Origin: Silene latifolia | Lineage: Eukaryota; Streptophyta; Magnoliopsida; Caryophyllales; Caryophyllaceae | DNA length: 64,000 bases | Reading direction: 5' to 3' | Assembly: GCF_048544455.1 (NCBI RefSeq) | Contig: NC_133530.1 | Coordinates: 20,203,748 to 20,267,747, forward strand | In this document: piece after piece, positions 47,860 to 58,998 of the stretch | Layout of the letters: every line of letters begins with the position of its first letter | Numbering within the stretch: position 1 is the first letter of the stretch | The notes under the pieces: model-generated | What the model was told of the DNA's origin: nothing | Databases searched by the model: none | Seen by the model: the letters and a program-made list of their open reading frames with translations, nothing else | Made by a program: the position numbers and the translations under genes

Positions 47860-49142
47860 TGTAATACCCGCCCTGTTAGAGACCCCTTTGACTAGCGTTG
47901 ACTGACCTTGGGAGCGGGAATAGTCTTAGAAGTGAGTGCCAAAGCCATCTTGGGTTGCGTGTTAAGAGTGGTACTCGATAGAGTAGAGGCTACTCGATCG
48001 AGTAGCTAAGTTACTCGATCGAGTAGGGGGCCACTCGATCGAGTATGATGGGTACTCGATCGAGTACCGAGTTTTCAGCGAGGGTTTTATATCGCGTTTT
48101 GTTAAATCCGCAAATCACTTTCGCCACTTTCCTTCTATCCTTCAGTCGCCTCTTTCCCTTCCCTTCACCTCAAAACCTCCATGGAAGCCTTTTGAAGTTC
48201 CTTGTGCCTTAGGAGTGCGTCACTTGAGTCGGGTAGCGGTCTTTTGCCGAGTTTCTCCTCATAGGTATGTCATAATCATCATCCGTGTCCTTGTTCTTAT
48301 AGTCAGGGTTTGCTTGTTAGTAATAGATAATTGTATTGTGGTTATAGGCTTTGCTTGGTCGCTGGATATGTTGTTTGTCGGCATGGATTGGTTGCAGTTG
48401 CTTAAAGGTAGGTTCGCCTACTCAGTTTCTGTAGATGGTCTAGTGTGTCGGTCGTTGTGGTTGTATTGTGATTATTTAATATCGTAATTGTGTTGTGACG
48501 GTTGTGGTTGTGATTGTGGTTGTTGTCTCTGGTTCTCGAGATGCGTTCTCGGCTGAGTGGGGTCACTTGCGGGAGTGGCTTCACGCCCTAGTTTCGCCCT
48601 TCGTGGAACCCGCCACGGGAGGGGATGTACACATTAATGGACAGGGTTATCGCTCGATATGATGAGCGGGGCTTAGGTGGGAACGGTTGCGGTCCCCCAC
48701 TGGCAGGGCTGGTCCAGTGGACAGTCAATGACGGAGGTTGGTTGGATTATTGTGATTGTACATGAGATTGGTAGCGTATATTGTGTTGATAATTGTAGTT
48801 GCGATTGTTGTATCTTATCTCAGTACTGACCTTGTGTGGTTGTTTGTTTGTTATGTGTCTGCCGTGATCCCTTATGGTGAGCAGTCGGTCTTAGCAGGTG
48901 TTGATGTTGTTGATAGCTGGAGTTCGGGCAGGGATGAGTCTTCACGAGATATGATGGTCATAGCGAGTAGTCTTTGAGTTGTATCTTTTATATCGTTTGT
49001 TGGTTTAAATCACTTGTAATATAACATAATAGTTCTCTTATCGACGTTTGATAATTACTATCCTCGGGCAACCGAGATGGTAACGCCCTTATATGCTAAG
49101 GAAGGCCTAGTTAAGGCTCTCTACGAATATGGGGGTGTTACA
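47860..49142 (+). repeat. 5' LTR of the derivative element
   Basis: 1283-bp LTR, near-identical to 54443-55723 with a few small differences. Open frames inside both copies are not genes. Confidence 0.88.
47971..48069 (+). repeat. CTCGATCGAG palindrome array in the 5' LTR
   Basis: Five spaced copies of (T)ACTCGAT(C/A)GAGTA in 99 bases, with non-identical spacers of 5-10 bases. Each unit is a perfect or near-perfect palindrome. The same array is at 54553-54651. Confidence 0.8.
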
Positions 49143-49144
49143 AA

Positions 49145-49160
49145 GTGGTATCAGAGCGAT
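49145..49160 (+). other. Primer-binding site of the derivative element
   Basis: TGGTATCAGAGCGATG begins two bases after the 5' LTR and fits the initiator tRNA-Met primer type. Confidence 0.75.
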
Positions 49161-50139
49161 GATTTTGGAACCTGTAACAAATGAAAATAATGAACGTAGT
49201 GAGTCTAATAAAATGAACCTGGTGTATGTGTAATGGGAGCCCCAGCTGATGCTAGGTTTTGGGTGAGTAGGCGCCCTCATTTCAAAATCTTGGCCCCATG
49301 ATACTTAAGCCAGTAACATGGTACGGGAATGTGGAGTCCGTGTGTATATGTGTGACGTGTATGCTAATTGTGTCGAAGTTACTTGTAGTTGAGCCTTGGT
49401 TAGAGTTAATAAGGATATGATAGTTGTATTTGGGCCGTGCTTAGTGAAGTTTTGGGCATGCTTAGTGATCTTGTATGATGATTATGAGATATGTGACAAA
49501 AGTCTATTCGATATAAATGCGTGGGAATGTGAACGGGTGTGCTATAATGGAAGGATGAACATGTTGGTGTTTGCTGTAAGTTGATGGTGACGGTAGTCAT
49601 GTACGAGTTTATAAACCCTACCGTGAGTACAATGATGATAGTTATAGAATTGTTGAGTTATAATTTGAAACATAGCATATAGTAATGCGTTCATACCTTG
49701 TTTATAGGTTGAAATTTTTCCGCTGCGTAATAATTGATTTGCGTAAGATGATTTGCTTATAATTGAGTGTAGAACATGATAGATTAATTTGTTATGAGGA
49801 TATGCAAATATATGTTATATGAAAGAAGAATTGATGTTAATTACATGCTTCAAATTGAAGCGAATACGAGTTGGTAGTAATATGTAAGGTAAGTTCAAGT
49901 GTAATATGATGACGTAATTATGTTTATGAATGATTCGGTAGCAGGTAAACCGAGTTGGGTAATTTGTGTAGCGTAATGTGACATACACCTTGTTAGTTGA
50001 GGCGATACGTTATGTGTGAGTAATGATAGTAATACGTGATCGAGTGTGATAATTAGTGCCGAGCTTAGTTTAGAATCGACACGCGGTGTTGTTTTGCAGG
50101 TATCTTCAATTTACTTCGTATTTCTGACCGAGTACTTAA

Positions 50140-50325
50140 CTATACTTGACCGAGTGCGAGTGCTTACTAGACCGAGTAGACCTCACTCGATCTAGTTAGG
50201 AAGCTATGACGTCGGGATGTGGAAAGATTTCCTGCAGATACTCGACGAAATGGCTCCTACTCGATCGAGTAGGGTGGTACTCGATCGAGTACCCTAGGCA
50301 CTCGATCGAGTAGGTTACTGTACAG
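50140..50325 (+). repeat. Internal CTCGATCGAG array 1
   Basis: Three intact CTCGATCGAGTA units at about 50255-50312 preceded by several decayed ones (CCGAGTAC, CTCGATCTAG, CTCGACGAAA). It lies in the leader upstream of the coding region. Confidence 0.7.
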
Positions 50326-51401
50326 TGAGACTTACGGGTTTCTTAAAACCCCTATTCTTTCTATTCTTCCCATTCATCTCCTATATTTCGAAAACCTAAG
50401 TCTACATTCCTCTCAAAACCTCTCATACTCTTGGGTTAGTGGTGATTCTTGGGGTTGATTTCTTTGTTTAATTTCGTTTCTTTACTTTGCTATTCAATCA
50501 AGGTATGCTTTTCTTCCTAATTTACATGATTTATTGATTTGAATGTGTTAGAATAAGGATAAAATCTGAAATTTTCGATTCATATGGATAGATTATTGCT
50601 TTTAATAGTTGCAATATGATTCACATGCCTTCATTCCATGTTTGTTGGTGACTAATTGCTGTAAATTAGACTAGAAATTGCAAAATTTAAAACCGAAATT
50701 TCTAGGGTTTACAAAAAATTGAAATTGATTTTTGATTGTTTTACTTTGATTAGATGATGGAGTTGAGTATTCTACGTTGTTTATATCATGTTGAAGGATG
50801 GATTTTGATGATTTTCACCTTAGAAAGTTGCCTTAAAACTCCGTCTTAAAAGTGCCTCAAGTGGAAAATTCGTGACCTATAATTGAAATTTGGTGTGGTA
50901 TATGACTGTTTAGGTGAAGGTTGAACTTTAATATGATAGTAGTGATGATAATTGATGAGAAATATGCCAAAATTGTTACAGCTGTAGAGACCGTCTGAAA
51001 AGTTTAATTGAGTTATTTGGTTCTAATATAGAAGAAGATGATGATATGTTCTAAGTTATTTTTTTCCATGAGCTAGTAAGAGTGCCTCACATGTGATTAG
51101 GAATATGTTTGGAACAACCTGAGAATCATGCTAGGATATTCGAATTTGTTGAGCATGTGTTCATCAGGATAAATCGTTCACAACTGTGGCTCATGAGTAG
51201 CTGTAAACTGAGTTTATATATATCAAATTTGGGAGACTGCTGGTGAATGTGTGTACCTAGCTGAGTATTCAAAGTTAATGGCATGAATTATGTGCTTCAC
51301 ATGTCGAATTTGTTGGTGAATTTGAGTGCCTAACTGAGTATGTAAAGTCCAAATTATATGAAGTATATGCTTTACGTGTTTATGCAAGTTGTTTAAGTCA
51401 T

Positions 51402-52980
51402 ATGCTGAAACATATGCCGAGACTGAACATAGGAACTCGTCAAAGTAAACGGGGGAGGGGTAATCCGCCTGAGATTGGGGAAGGAGTGGACCTGTGGTAC
51501 CCGCATTCCGGAGTACCCTTCGTTGTTTTTGTTGATTTCAAACAAGCGAGAGCGTTTGTAGTTTTACAAAAACGCAAGATGAGACCAACGAGGTGTATAG
51601 ATACTACACTGTTGGAGGAATTGGAGATAGAGACGGATGTCCGTCACATATTTGAGACTTTGGGCTTTATGGGTTTGTATAGGCTGAGGAAAAACTCTTA
51701 TCCTTTTCTTACCTTGGAGTTTATGAGCTCCATTATCTATGACCCCGCTGCCCAGACCGTTGAGTTTCGGTTGATGAACACTAGTTTCTTGCTTTCTATG
51801 GACCAATTTGCTTCTCACCTTGGGTTGGCCAAGCCTCCCAAGGACTACATCACTGATATCCTTGCTGAGTACGGTGTCTGCCGCCTAATGCCTTGTCTGA
51901 CCGGGAAACCAGCTCCCACCTCAAGTAACATGCTGATTAATGATGTTCAGCATGTCACATTGAGGATCTTTCTTCGTTCTCTCTCGAACCTCCTTTATGA
52001 TCGACCGGATATCAGTAAGCTGAACAATCATGAGGTGTTGCTTTTGATGTCGTACCTCAACCCGGAGCGGACCAGGAAAGTGGTCTTTAACCATGGTTTG
52101 TGCTGCCCTTGCCTTGATGGCCACTGCCTCTTCCCGGTACTTGAGTTGTGGCGCTATCGCCACTCGGTTAGCTGAAAAGCTAACCTCTTTTGAGGCTTCT
52201 TCGGAGTACGTGCCTCAAGCTACCCCAGTGCCCACTATGGACCGTGACTACTATCTCGACCTGAAATGGTTGAGGACTTTGGCTGACGGTAGCCTAGCTT
52301 GGAGGGTGTGGGGCGTGAGTTGGATGAAGATTCCAGCTCCTGAGCACCTCCCACCGACGGAGCCCTTGGAGCCGGCGGTAGTGACTATGAACTCTGATGA
52401 TGATGATGAGGAGGAGGATGTTGATAGACCCCGCCAGCTGCAGACCTATCTCATCGACGACACGATTCTCGAGGTGATGCCAGAGCCGAAGAAGGGCGAG
52501 AATGCGTCGGTCGTGGCGGTGGAGAGACCTAGGTTGGGGAGAGGACCCCGTCGAGTGAGGGAGAGGAACTCGGAGACTAGGCCACGGCCGGTAGCACCAC
52601 AGCAGCAGCAGCATCCTTTTCCATGCTACCCTTACCTCGACACCCCGGAGACGCGATCCAGCTACTTGGCGGAGAGAGTGTCATCTACTTTGACACTCAG
52701 GAACATGCACGAGATGGCGTACACTCAGGGGATAGGGACTGAGGGACCGCATCCGGTTTGGTGGAGTGGAGTTGGGGACTGCACAGGGGTTTTCCATTCC
52801 TACGGGGTGGATCAGTCGACGTGGGGGGCACCTCAGTCCTTTGCCTACGGTGGCTTGACCCCATGGTACGTGAGCCCAGGAGCCGGAGCAGGAGTGGATG
52901 CAGGGATTGGGTCATCAGGAGCGGGTACTTCCGGAGGTGGTGGTGATGATGAGGTGATGGTTGAGCAGCAGGAGGAGTGA
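51402..52980 (+). pseudogene. Athila-ORF1-like coding region of the derivative element (fossil)
   Basis: Encodes a protein resembling the Athila ORF-1 family of plant retroelements. The N-terminal half shows LEELEIETDVRHIFETLGF, YPFLTLEFMSSI and FRLMNTSFLLSMDQFASHLG. The later part has an acidic run (DDDDEEED), a proline/arginine-rich segment, a short Gln run and a Gly-rich end. No enzymatic domain was recognised. The region is broken, with about one interruption. This is the only candidate gene of the element. Confidence 0.6.
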
Positions 52981-53224
52981 TACTCCTTGTTTTTATCGTT
53001 GTTTATGATAGTTGGTATTAGATGTTGGTAGTATTGTTAGACGTTAGTAGTTGTTTTCGTTGAGACTTGGTTTATGAACTTGTATTGTTGGCCATAAGGC
53101 CGGATTTGATATTTGACTTATTGCAGGATGTTAGAAGTCGGGGAGTCGTCCCGACTCGATTTATATGACGACTACGTGCATGTATGTTGGCTTATGACAA
53201 GTTGTATAGGGCAACTTGGCCTGT

Positions 53225-53385
53225 AGGTACTCGACAGAGTACCCCGTACTCTATCGAGTAGCTGCAGGAGAGGGGGATAAAAAGTGTTCTGATCTTTGGG
53301 CTACTCGATCGAGTACCTAAGACACTCGATCGAGTAGCATGGCACTCGATCGAGTACCGCTACATACTCGATCGAGTAGCACTGT
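53225..53385 (+). repeat. Internal CTCGATCGAG array 2
   Basis: Four intact CTCGATCGAG units and two diverged ones (CTCGACAGAG, CTCTATCGAG) between the coding region and the 3' LTR. Confidence 0.75.
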
Positions 53386-54442
53386 TACAGGAGGTTTTCG
53401 AAAATTAAAAGTGTTCAATTGTTTTATAATTGCAAGTTTGATGTTTAATGTGGTTATTAGTGCGTAGTAACACCTATGAACCGTTAATTTCATATGTTGG
53501 AAGTCAAGTTTCGGTTTTATATGCATGTTTGTAACAATTAGTGAAGTGGCGACGGTTTCTTGTTGTTTTAATATTACATATGCCATATTACGATTAATCC
53601 ATTAAATTTACATCTCTTCATACGTTTGTGCGTACGATATTAACATACTTTATCGACGGCGGCTAGTTATTCTGGGGGTTTGTATATGATTTATAATTTA
53701 ACGAGTTTATGCTTAGCGAGTAATGTCCACAATCAATAATATATTTCTAATTCACGTTATGAATCAAGTAATAAGTAATAAGTGTTGTAATTTTGGTGGT
53801 GAACTTCGGGAACGAAGTTCCTTTTTAGAGGGGAAGAGTAATGTCACAAAATAAAAAGGCTGATTTTGAAGTTATGCTGTTATTCGTTTACAAGGTTTTG
53901 TTGTTTAATTACTAAATTTTTCTAGTACGTTGGTCACATTGCTTATATGAAGTGTAAGTAGTTACTTTAGTTCATTGAAATGAATGTGATAGTATGTTTT
54001 AAAGGACCGTCATAAAGAGCTAGTTGTGGTGCGATGGGTCGTAATAGAATGAATTAGTGAGTAACACAGTGGTGTTAGTTGTGCAGTATGAAGTTGATGT
54101 GAGATATGTCTCGGGTTGATAATGGTTAACGTGTGATGGGTGATCGCTGTTGATGTTGATTCGTACTGCGAGATTAATGTTTTGTATACAATAGTTTGTA
54201 AGAGTAGAGTATACATATAGAGTGACAATTGATGATGATAATGTTTGTGTGATAGTTGCAAGAGTTGATATATATATGTATGAATAGAGCGTTAGACGGT
54301 GATGATGATGACATGGGGGGTGGTATTTCCGGGGAGTAATGATTTGAGCAGGAAGATTGGTGGGGTCGTGTTGTTTCCGTGTCTTGTGCGGGAGATAGGT
54401 GAGTTGAACTTCGGGGACGAAGTTCTTTTAAGGGGGGAAGAC

Positions 54443-55723
54443 TGTAATACCCGCCCTGTTAGAGATCCCTTTGACCAGCGTTGACTGACCTTGGGAGCGG
54501 GAATAGTCTTAGAAGTGAGTGCCAAAGCCATCTTGGGTTGCGTGTTAAGAGTGGTACTCGATAGAGTAGAGGCTACTCGATCGAGTAGCTAGGTTACTCG
54601 ATCGAGTAGGGGGCCACTCGATCGAGTATGATGAGTACTCGATCGAGTACCGAGTTTTCAGCGAGGGTTTTATATCGCGTTTTGTTAAATCCGCAAATCA
54701 CTTCCGCCACTTTCCTCCTATCCTTCAGTCGCCTCTTTCCCTTCCCTTCACCTCAAAACCTCCATGGAAGCCTTTTGAAGTTCCTTGTGCCTTAGGAGTG
54801 CGTCACTTGAGTCGGGTAACGGTCTTTTGCCGAGTTTCTCCTCATAGGTATGTCATAATCATCATCCGTGTCCTTGTTCTTATAGTTAGGGTTTGCTTGT
54901 TAGTAATAGATAATTGTATTGTGGTTATAGGCTTTGCTTGGTCGCTGGATATGTTGTTTGTCGGCATGGATTGGTTGCAGTTGCTTAAAGGTAGGTTCGC
55001 CTACTCAGTTTCTGTAGATGGTCTAGTGTGTCGGTCGTTGTGGTTGTATTGTGATTATTTAATATCGTAATTGTGTTGTGACGGCTGTGGTTGTGATTGT
55101 GGTTGTTCTCTCTGGTTCTCGAGATGCGTTCTCGGCTGAGTGGGGTCACTTGCGGGAGTGGCTTCACGCCCTAGTTTCGCCCTTCGTGGAACCCGTCACG
55201 GGAGGGGATGTGCACATTAATGGACAGGGTTATCGCTCGATATGATGAGCGGGGCTTAGGTGGGAACGGCTGCGGTCCCCCTGGTGGGTGGTCCAAAGGT
55301 GGACGATCGATGACGGAGGTTGGTTGGATTATTGTGATTGTACATGAGATTGGTAGCGTATATTGTGTTGATAATTGTAGTTGCGATTGTTGTATCTTAT
55401 CTCAGTACTGACCTTGTGTGGTTGTTTGTTTGTTATGTGTCTGCCGTGATCCCTTATGGTGAGCAAATCGGTCTTAGCGGTGTTGATGTTGTTGATAGCT
55501 GGAGTTCGGGCAGGGATGAGTCTTCACGAGATATGATGGTCATAGCGAGTAGTCTTTGAGTTGTATCTTTTATATCGTTTGTTGGTTTAAATCACTTGTA
55601 ATATAACATAATAGTTCTCTTATCGACGTTTGATAATTACTATCCTCGGGCAACCGAGATGGTAACGCCCTTATATGCTAAGGAAGGCCTAGTTAAGGCT
55701 CCTCTGAATATGGGGGTGTTACA
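54443..55723 (+). repeat. 3' LTR of the derivative element
   Basis: 1281-bp LTR preceded by the purine tract AAGGGGGGAAG. Its palindrome array is at 54553-54651. Confidence 0.88.
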
Positions 55724-55729
55724 CATGTG

Positions 55730-56704
55730 ATAAGCATTCTGGTTAACACCAGTACCAGGAGCACCATAATTCTTGGTGTATCCACTAGTGGAACCTCCTC
55801 TATGAGGATAAGATTTCTTGTATCCATGAGGTACACCAGAATTAGAAAAATTCTTCTGAAAATTTCCACCAGCAGATGAACTGCTACCAAAGTCTGTAGC
55901 AGATTTATTGTAGTAAGGCTTATGAACAGCCATAGCCATATCATCCTGCAGAACACCTTTTCCTTTATCACCACTGCTGATACTCTTTTGCATTTCTATC
56001 TGTTGTATGCGAAAAAACGCCTGATTAACAGTAGGAAGAGGATCACAGGCTAATATTTGACTTCTGACAGTCTCATATTTGCTGTCTAATCCCATAAGAA
56101 AGTCAATCAGCTTGTGTCTATTATCTCTTTCAAGCATCTTCTTGAGTAAAGTACAGGAACACTTGCTTAAAGCTCCACACTCACATTCAGGAATTCCATC
56201 AAGACTGTGTAAATCTTCCCAAACTGACTTGAGCCTTCCAAAGTAATCAGCAACTGATTGATTATCAGACTGAATAGTCTGCATAACATCCTTTCTTAAT
56301 TGATATAGGAAAGGTGCATTAGCCTGACAGTAACGTTCTTTGATTTCCTCCCATAATTGCTTAGATGTAGTGACATACATCAAGCTATCAGAAATCTCAG
56401 AAATCAAAGAATGTAGTATCCAACACAGAACATTATAATCCACTCGTATCCAATCCTGATAAGTAGCTGCAGTTTCAGCTGGCTTAGGATAGTTTCCATT
56501 GATAAATCCAAGCTTATTTTTTGAAATCAACGCCATTTTGACAGCGCGTGACCATTTCACATAATGCTTTCCATCAAACGGTGCTGAAACAAGATGTAGA
56601 CCAGAAATATCTCCAGGTGAAAGATATAAAGGATCCTGCATACCGATCACACCAGTGCTTACGCCAGAAGTAGCAGGAGTAGGAATGTCATCTGAAATCA
56701 CCAT
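55730..56704 (-). pseudogene. copia gag (fossil)
   Basis: Minus-strand gag starting MVISDDIPTPATSGV. The copia gag pattern is clear: PFDGKHYVKWSRAVKMAL near residue 43, KLGFINGNYPKP, WILHSLISEISDSLMY, LWEEIKERY and QSVADYFGRLKSVW. Its C-terminal zinc-knuckle part continues on the other side of the inserted derivative element (about 47859-47430). Confidence 0.85.
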
Positions 56705-56893
56705 TGTTTGAAAGAAAAACTTGATTTTGAAGAATATGAAAGAAAAAAGGAACGTATTTTGTGATTAGGAAAAAAGATTGAAGAAAAAAATGATTAAAAT
56801 TGAAATGTGACTAATTTGTGAATATTATTGTGGAAACGTGTAAAAGGATATGCAGAAACTACGCAGGATTACTCCCTTGTAGCTCTGATACCA

Positions 56894-57320
56894 TGATAAA
56901 ATGTGTATATCATGGAAGCCATGGATGAACTCTCAACAAACTCTCAAGCTTAACAGAAAATTGATGAGTAAAATTGATTGAAGAAGAAGAGTAAATAATT
57001 GTGAATTGTATTAATGAAAACTGATAATTTACATATGTACAAGTTCTAGTATTTATACTAATCATCTATACTCTGAACTACTAAGAAGAATCTAGATATT
57101 TTGGTTGACTGAGTTGACTGAATTCTGTTATAATAACAGAATTCTGTTATGCTGACTGTACAGTGAGTCATCTTGTAACAGACTCCTAACAAACTCCTAT
57201 AAGCTTCGACTAGAACCAGGTAGGTCAGCTTGAAGGCAGATCAGTGTGATGTAATCTGAGAATGATGATGCTGCTGATGTATGTCTGACATTTCCAGTAA
57301 TCTGACTCTCTCTCCCAATA
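56894..57320 (-). repeat. 5' LTR of the copia element
   Basis: 427-bp LTR; on the minus strand it is followed by the primer site TGGTATCAGAGC. Confidence 0.88.
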
Positions 57321-57465
57321 ATTCCTAAAATAAAAAGTACAACAATTGACTGAGACCTCAAAATAAAATAGAATAACAAATGACTGGGATAGAGTGAGTA
57401 TTTTTTTTTTGAAAGGATACTTTTGTAACATTATTATTATTATTAACATCATTATTAATAATAAT

Positions 57466-58505
57466 TGTTAGATAATATAAACTCATGTTTTCATATCGGT
57501 GGTGTAAAATTGAGAAATAATCTTTTTTTTTTAAGTGTCCACAAAGATAATAGTACGAGACTCATTGGAAATGAGTCAAAGAGTAAATTCGTGAGAGCTT
57601 GGCCTAAAACGGACAATTTCGTACTATTATGGATAGTGAACACTAGCGCAGCAGCGGCAGAACAAGAGAGATTCACATTTTCTCACAACAAGTGGTATCA
57701 AAACCAAGGTTCAACTTGAATTGGGCCTAGGCCTAAGGCCCCATGACGTACAATTGAAGGAGCTTGGAGAGCGGAACAGATAACATTAGCGAGTTAGGGA
57801 CGCCTGGAATCGGTGTGGGAGACTGTTTGCAAATCGCAAGTCCATGGATGGTACGTTGGTGAAACATGGATTCAAGATTTAAAGGTGACGTACACTTTAA
57901 GGCATGAAACTCCTATCTCGGGGTGGATCCTTGAGCAAGCCCGGTTCAGGGCTAAATGGATGAAAGATGGCATAGGTCTTGTAGGACAAAGAACATTTGT
58001 ATACTAAAACTGTTGATCACATGGGGACCTTTTCAGTTTGGGTGCCACGAATCTGGTGCATCTTTCCCAGGTTGGATGTTATAGACCGTTGTGTTCTAGG
58101 ACTTCTGGAGTGGCAGACCAATTGCAGGATATATTGGAGGTGGAGAGTTCGATATGTATGAGTAACACATTGCCTAGTGGGGACACATGGACATGCAGGA
58201 CTTAGAGCATGTAAGAGCAGTCACTTGACCAGGCGGTGATATGTGGGGCAGACATGGCTCGATAGCATGATGTGAAGGTTATCAAGACTTGGTGACGGGC
58301 GCTTGGGGGTGCCTAGAAATTGGTTGAGTCTATGCGGTGTGGGGAGTTTCGAGTTCTCCATGAAAGGTAAAGGTTCGAGTCAATTTAAGACGATGGTCCT
58401 TAGTTTGAGGGAAGAATTGTTATGTTGCAAACTCATGTCCCACATTAATGATGTAAAGATGGAAAATCATCTTCATAAGTGTCCACAAATATAATAGTAC
58501 AAGAC
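57466..58505 (+). mobile_element. Small non-coding LTR (TRIM-like) element, fossil
   Basis: A left LTR at 57466-57690 begins TGTTAGATAATATAAAC and ends TTTCTCACAACA. It is followed by the primer site TGGTATCAAAACC at 57693. A purine-rich GAGGGAAGAAT precedes a second LTR start at 58418 (TGTTATGTTGCAAACTC) whose homology ends near 58505. The 0.7-kb interior has no recognised gag or pol. It is old, judging from LTR divergence. A related solo piece is in intron 1 of vWA gene 1. Confidence 0.6.
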
Positions 58506-58998
58506 CGTAAAGAGAAACAAACGGGAATATCTCTTTTCTAAAAAAAGAAAACAAACGAGATATCCCCGATAAATTGTAACCGCCGACTCGACCCATGGCC
58601 ATAAATCATCTTGGACCCATTCTCATCCCTAACGGTGACCTACGTGATATCCCCGAATAACCTAATATCTATTTTCTGTAAAGGAAAACAAAAGGAAATT
58701 AGCATGGTCAGCGGTTACGATTCAAACCATCAAAAGACTCAAGTATTAAAACTTCGTACAATTCAATTCAAATACAATAAGATTACCTAGTATTTCAATG
58801 ACTCTCGTAAATTGCGGGGTAAAATTAGGGATACAAATCAAATGTTCAAAAGAAATTGACGAATATATTATTAAAACAGTAAAAACTTGGCCGAAAAAGG
58901 CAGGTAGGTCCGCACCATAGGTGTTAGGCTCACAAGCCTCTACAAAAGGCCTATATGTCTTAGTTCATAGTACGTAGAAAGGGTGCTTGAAGCAATAA
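58506..58998. other. Downstream region of vWA gene 3
   Basis: No gene seen. A degenerate SINE-like piece (CTCGTAAATTGCGGGG at about 58803) resembles the one at 61702. Confidence 0.4.

Larger units (their letters stand above)
47860..55723 (+). mobile_element. Large LTR derivative element with Athila-ORF1-like gene (fossil)
   Basis: Plus-oriented 7.86-kb element inserted in the copia gag. LTRs of about 1283 bp lie at 47860-49142 and 54443-55723, starting TGTAATACCCGCCC and ending GGGGGTGTTACA. Flanking pentamers CCTGT and CATGT differ at one site. The primer site TGGTATCAGAGCGATG follows the 5' LTR and a purine tract AAGGGGGGAAG precedes the 3' LTR. No protease, reverse transcriptase or integrase was seen. 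The only coding region is at 51402-52980. It is non-autonomous and young (LTRs nearly identical), and carries four arrays of the palindrome CTCGATCGAG. Confidence 0.85.
43547..57320 (-). mobile_element. Ty1/copia retroelement (fossil), holding an inserted LTR element
   Basis: Minus-oriented. LTRs of 427 bp lie at 43547-43973 and 56894-57320 and the target duplication ATTCC is exact (43542-43546 and 57321-57325). On the minus strand the right LTR is followed by the primer site TGGTATCAGAGC, and a purine tract AAGGGGGGCT precedes the left LTR. Gag, protease, integrase, reverse transcriptase and RNase H are all present in copia order. The reading frame is broken by the 7.9-kb insertion at 47860-55723 and perhaps once or twice more. 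LTRs differ at about six sites (roughly 98.5% identity), so it is fairly young. Confidence 0.9.
43421..57398. mobile_element. Stowaway-like MITE split by a copia element
   Basis: The left part (43421-43546) begins CCCCCTTCGTCCTGATCAAT. The right part (57321-57398) ends, in reverse complement, CTCACTCTATCCCAGTCATT. TA dinucleotides flank both ends. Without the insert it is about 200 bp. The ends are only moderately similar. Confidence 0.5.

Noticed and set aside
51402-52980. Coding block as a host gene captured by the derivative element
   Set aside because: Its conserved words resemble the Athila ORF-1 family, so a retroelement origin is more likely.
47971-54651. CTCGATCGAG arrays considered as a CRISPR-like array
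   Set aside because: Units are short palindromes, spacers are short and irregular, arrays repeat in LTRs, and the sequence is a plant nuclear genome.
48215-55559. Near-identical pairs of 60-90 codon frames at 48215/54798 and 48756/55338
   Set aside because: They are duplicated because they lie in the two LTRs of one element, and they have no recognisable domain.
57465-58494. Frames of 60-84 codons at 57465-58494 as host genes
   Set aside because: They lie in a small LTR element with a primer-binding site and show no conserved domain.
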